A DNA stretch of 64,000 nucleotides from Paenibacillus_AA sp045062745. Lineage in GTDB: Bacteria > Bacillota > Bacilli > Paenibacillales > NBRC-103111. How positions within the stretch are numbered: the stretch's first letter is position 1; each line of letters opens with the position of its first letter. Below the pieces are notes generated by a model that had not been told where the DNA came from, made no database searches, and worked only from the letters and a program-made list of their open reading frames with translations. Position numbers and translations under genes: made by a program. Below are positions 62,969 through 64,000 of this stretch, piece by piece. The DNA lies in NCBI RefSeq assembly GCF_045062745.1, contig NZ_JBJGED010000012.1, forward strand, positions 124,001 to 188,000, read 5' to 3'.

Positions 62969-64000
62969 ATGAAACCAGTCAAAGTCGGCCTTATGGGCAT
63001 GGGGACCGTCGGAACCGGCGTGATCCGCCTCGTGGAAGGCTATCAGGAGGACCTGCAAAAGCAAGTGGGGTCTCCGATTCTGATCGAACGCGTGCTCGTA
63101 CAGGATCGCAGCAAGGCGCGCCGTTACAACATCGAATCCGAGAAGCTGACGGATAATGCGTGGGACATCATCAACGACCCGGAGATCGACGTAGTTGTCG
63201 AGGTGATGGGCGGGATCGAGACGACCAAGGAATTCATCCTCGCGGCGCTGGAACGGGGCAAGCACGTAGTAACGGCGAATAAGGACTTGATGGCGCTGCA
63301 CGGGACGGAGATTCTCGCCAAGGCGGCTCAGAAAAGCTGCGACGTGTACTACGAAGCGAGCGTAGGCGGCGGCATTCCGATCATCCGTACGCTCATCGAA
63401 GGCTTCTCCTCCGACCGGATCACGAAGATCATGGGGATCGTGAACGGGACGACCAACTACATCTTGACCAAAATGAGCCAAGAAGGCGCCTCCTACGAGG
63501 AAGTGCTCAAGGAAGCGCAGCAGCTCGGCTATGCGGAGGCGGACCCGACATCCGACGTGGAAGGCTTGGACGCCGCCCGCAAAATGGCGATTCTCGGCAC
63601 GCTCGGCTTCCGCGCCAACATGGAGTTGGCGGATGTGCAAGTGAAGGGCATCAGCCGTGTGTCGAAGGAAGACATCCTGTACGGCCAGCGGCTAGGCTAC
63701 GAGATCAAGCTGCTCGGCATCGCGGAGCGCCAGGACGACCTGATCAGCATCAGCGTTCAGCCGACGATGATCAAAAAGACGCATCCGCTCGCGACGGTGA
63801 ACGGTGTGTTCAATGCGGTCTACGTCCATGGCGAAGCGGTGGGCGAGACGATGTTCTACGGGCGCGGCGCCGGCGAGATGCCGACGGCCACTTCCGTGGT
63901 CGCGGACTTGGTCGCGGTCGTCAAAAACTTGAAGCTTGGCGTGAACGGCCAGCGCGTCTTCGTGCCTTATAAGGAAAAGAAGCTGAAGACCGACGAGCAA
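62969..64000 (+). CDS. hom: Homoserine dehydrogenase (truncated by window edge)
   Basis: The first 344 codons, open to the window edge. NAD(P)-binding VGLMGMGTVGTGV at the N-terminus, EVMGGIETTKEF, KHVVTANKDLMALHG, and the substrate segment EASVGGGIPIIRTLIEG with the catalytic Lys in the GYAEADPTSDVEGLDAARKMAIL block. It reduces aspartate semialdehyde to homoserine for Thr and Met synthesis. A C-terminal ACT domain is expected beyond the edge. GGGAGGA lies 9 nt before the ATG. It follows pheB by 57 nt; thrB or thrC may come next. Confidence 0.95.
   Translation, partial: MKPVKVGLMGMGTVGTGVIRLVEGYQEDLQKQVGSPILIERVLVQDRSKARRYNIESEKLTDNAWDIINDPEIDVVVEVMGGIETTKEFILAALERGKHVVTANKDLMALHGTEILAKAAQKSCDVYYEASVGGGIPIIRTLIEGFSSDRITKIMGIVNGTTNYILTKMSQEGASYEEVLKEAQQLGYAEADPTSDVEGLDAARKMAILGTLGFRANMELADVQVKGISRVSKEDILYGQRLGYEIKLLGIAERQDDLISISVQPTMIKKTHPLATVNGVFNAVYVHGEAVGETMFYGRGAGEMPTATSVVADLVAVVKNLKLGVNGQRVFVPYKEKKLKTDEQ

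Overview
The window looks like a core-genome segment of a high-GC, endospore-forming Firmicute of the Paenibacillaceae (Paenibacillus/Cohnella type). Supporting this are the sporulation genes spoVID, spoIIB-like, spoIVFA, spoIVFB and spo0B-like, a sporulation-type lonB, a T-box before valS, and an L27 precursor with its Prp processing protease. Gene order follows the Bacillus subtilis ysoA-tig-clpX-lonB-lonA-ysxC-hemA...hemL-spoVID-valS-folC-spoIIB-maf-radC-mreBCD-minCD-spoIVFAB-rplU-ysxB-rpmA-spo0B-obg-pheB backbone, with several insertions. Species assignment and synteny rest on recalled knowledge; no database search was run.

Layout: 1-3.1 kb (minus) holds a truncated SGNH/alpha-beta hydrolase fusion and a VanRS-like two-component system. 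At 3.3-3.5 kb are tRNA-Arg(TCT) and tRNA-Gly(CCC). At 3.6-15.1 kb is a proteostasis block (ysoA-like, tig, clpP, clpX, lonB, lon, engB) with ispG and a cell-wall amidase inserted. At 15.5-18.2 kb are three poorly characterised genes plus speD. At 18.4-31.1 kb is a tetrapyrrole block: hemA, hemX, a SirC-like gene, hemC, a cobA-hemD fusion, hemB, hemE, hemH, hemY and hemL. A Crp/Fnr regulator sits inside it. Together these run from glutamyl-tRNA to haem by the coproporphyrin-type route, with a siroheme branch; the terminal ChdC/HemQ enzyme is not in the window.

At 31-36 kb are a secreted phosphodiester glycosidase, a pseudouridine synthase, spoVID and several very small membrane proteins. At 36-42 kb are T-box-valS, folC and murC. 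At 42-47 kb are a SpoIIB-like SPOR protein, an SLH-anchored amidase, a DUF4321-type protein, maf and a glycerophosphodiesterase. At 47-59.9 kb is a shape/division/sporulation block: radC, mreBCD, minCD, rodA, spoIVFAB, rng, rplU-prp-rpmA, spo0B and obg. At 59.9-61.5 kb is an AT-richer pair on the minus strand (a membrane protein and a DUF3231 protein). The window ends with a Nudix hydrolase, a PheB-type ACT protein with an unusual repeat-rich N-terminus, and hom, which is cut by the window edge.

I see no CRISPR array, insertion sequence, prophage or secondary-metabolite cluster, and no clearly new multi-gene system. The observations most worth checking are a possible switching RNA leader before speD, an ispG terminator embedded in the coding region of the opposing amidase, the loss of the expected catalytic Asp in the SirC-like enzyme, the 12-bp repeat in pheB, the SGNH-alpha/beta fusion, and the AT-rich islet.
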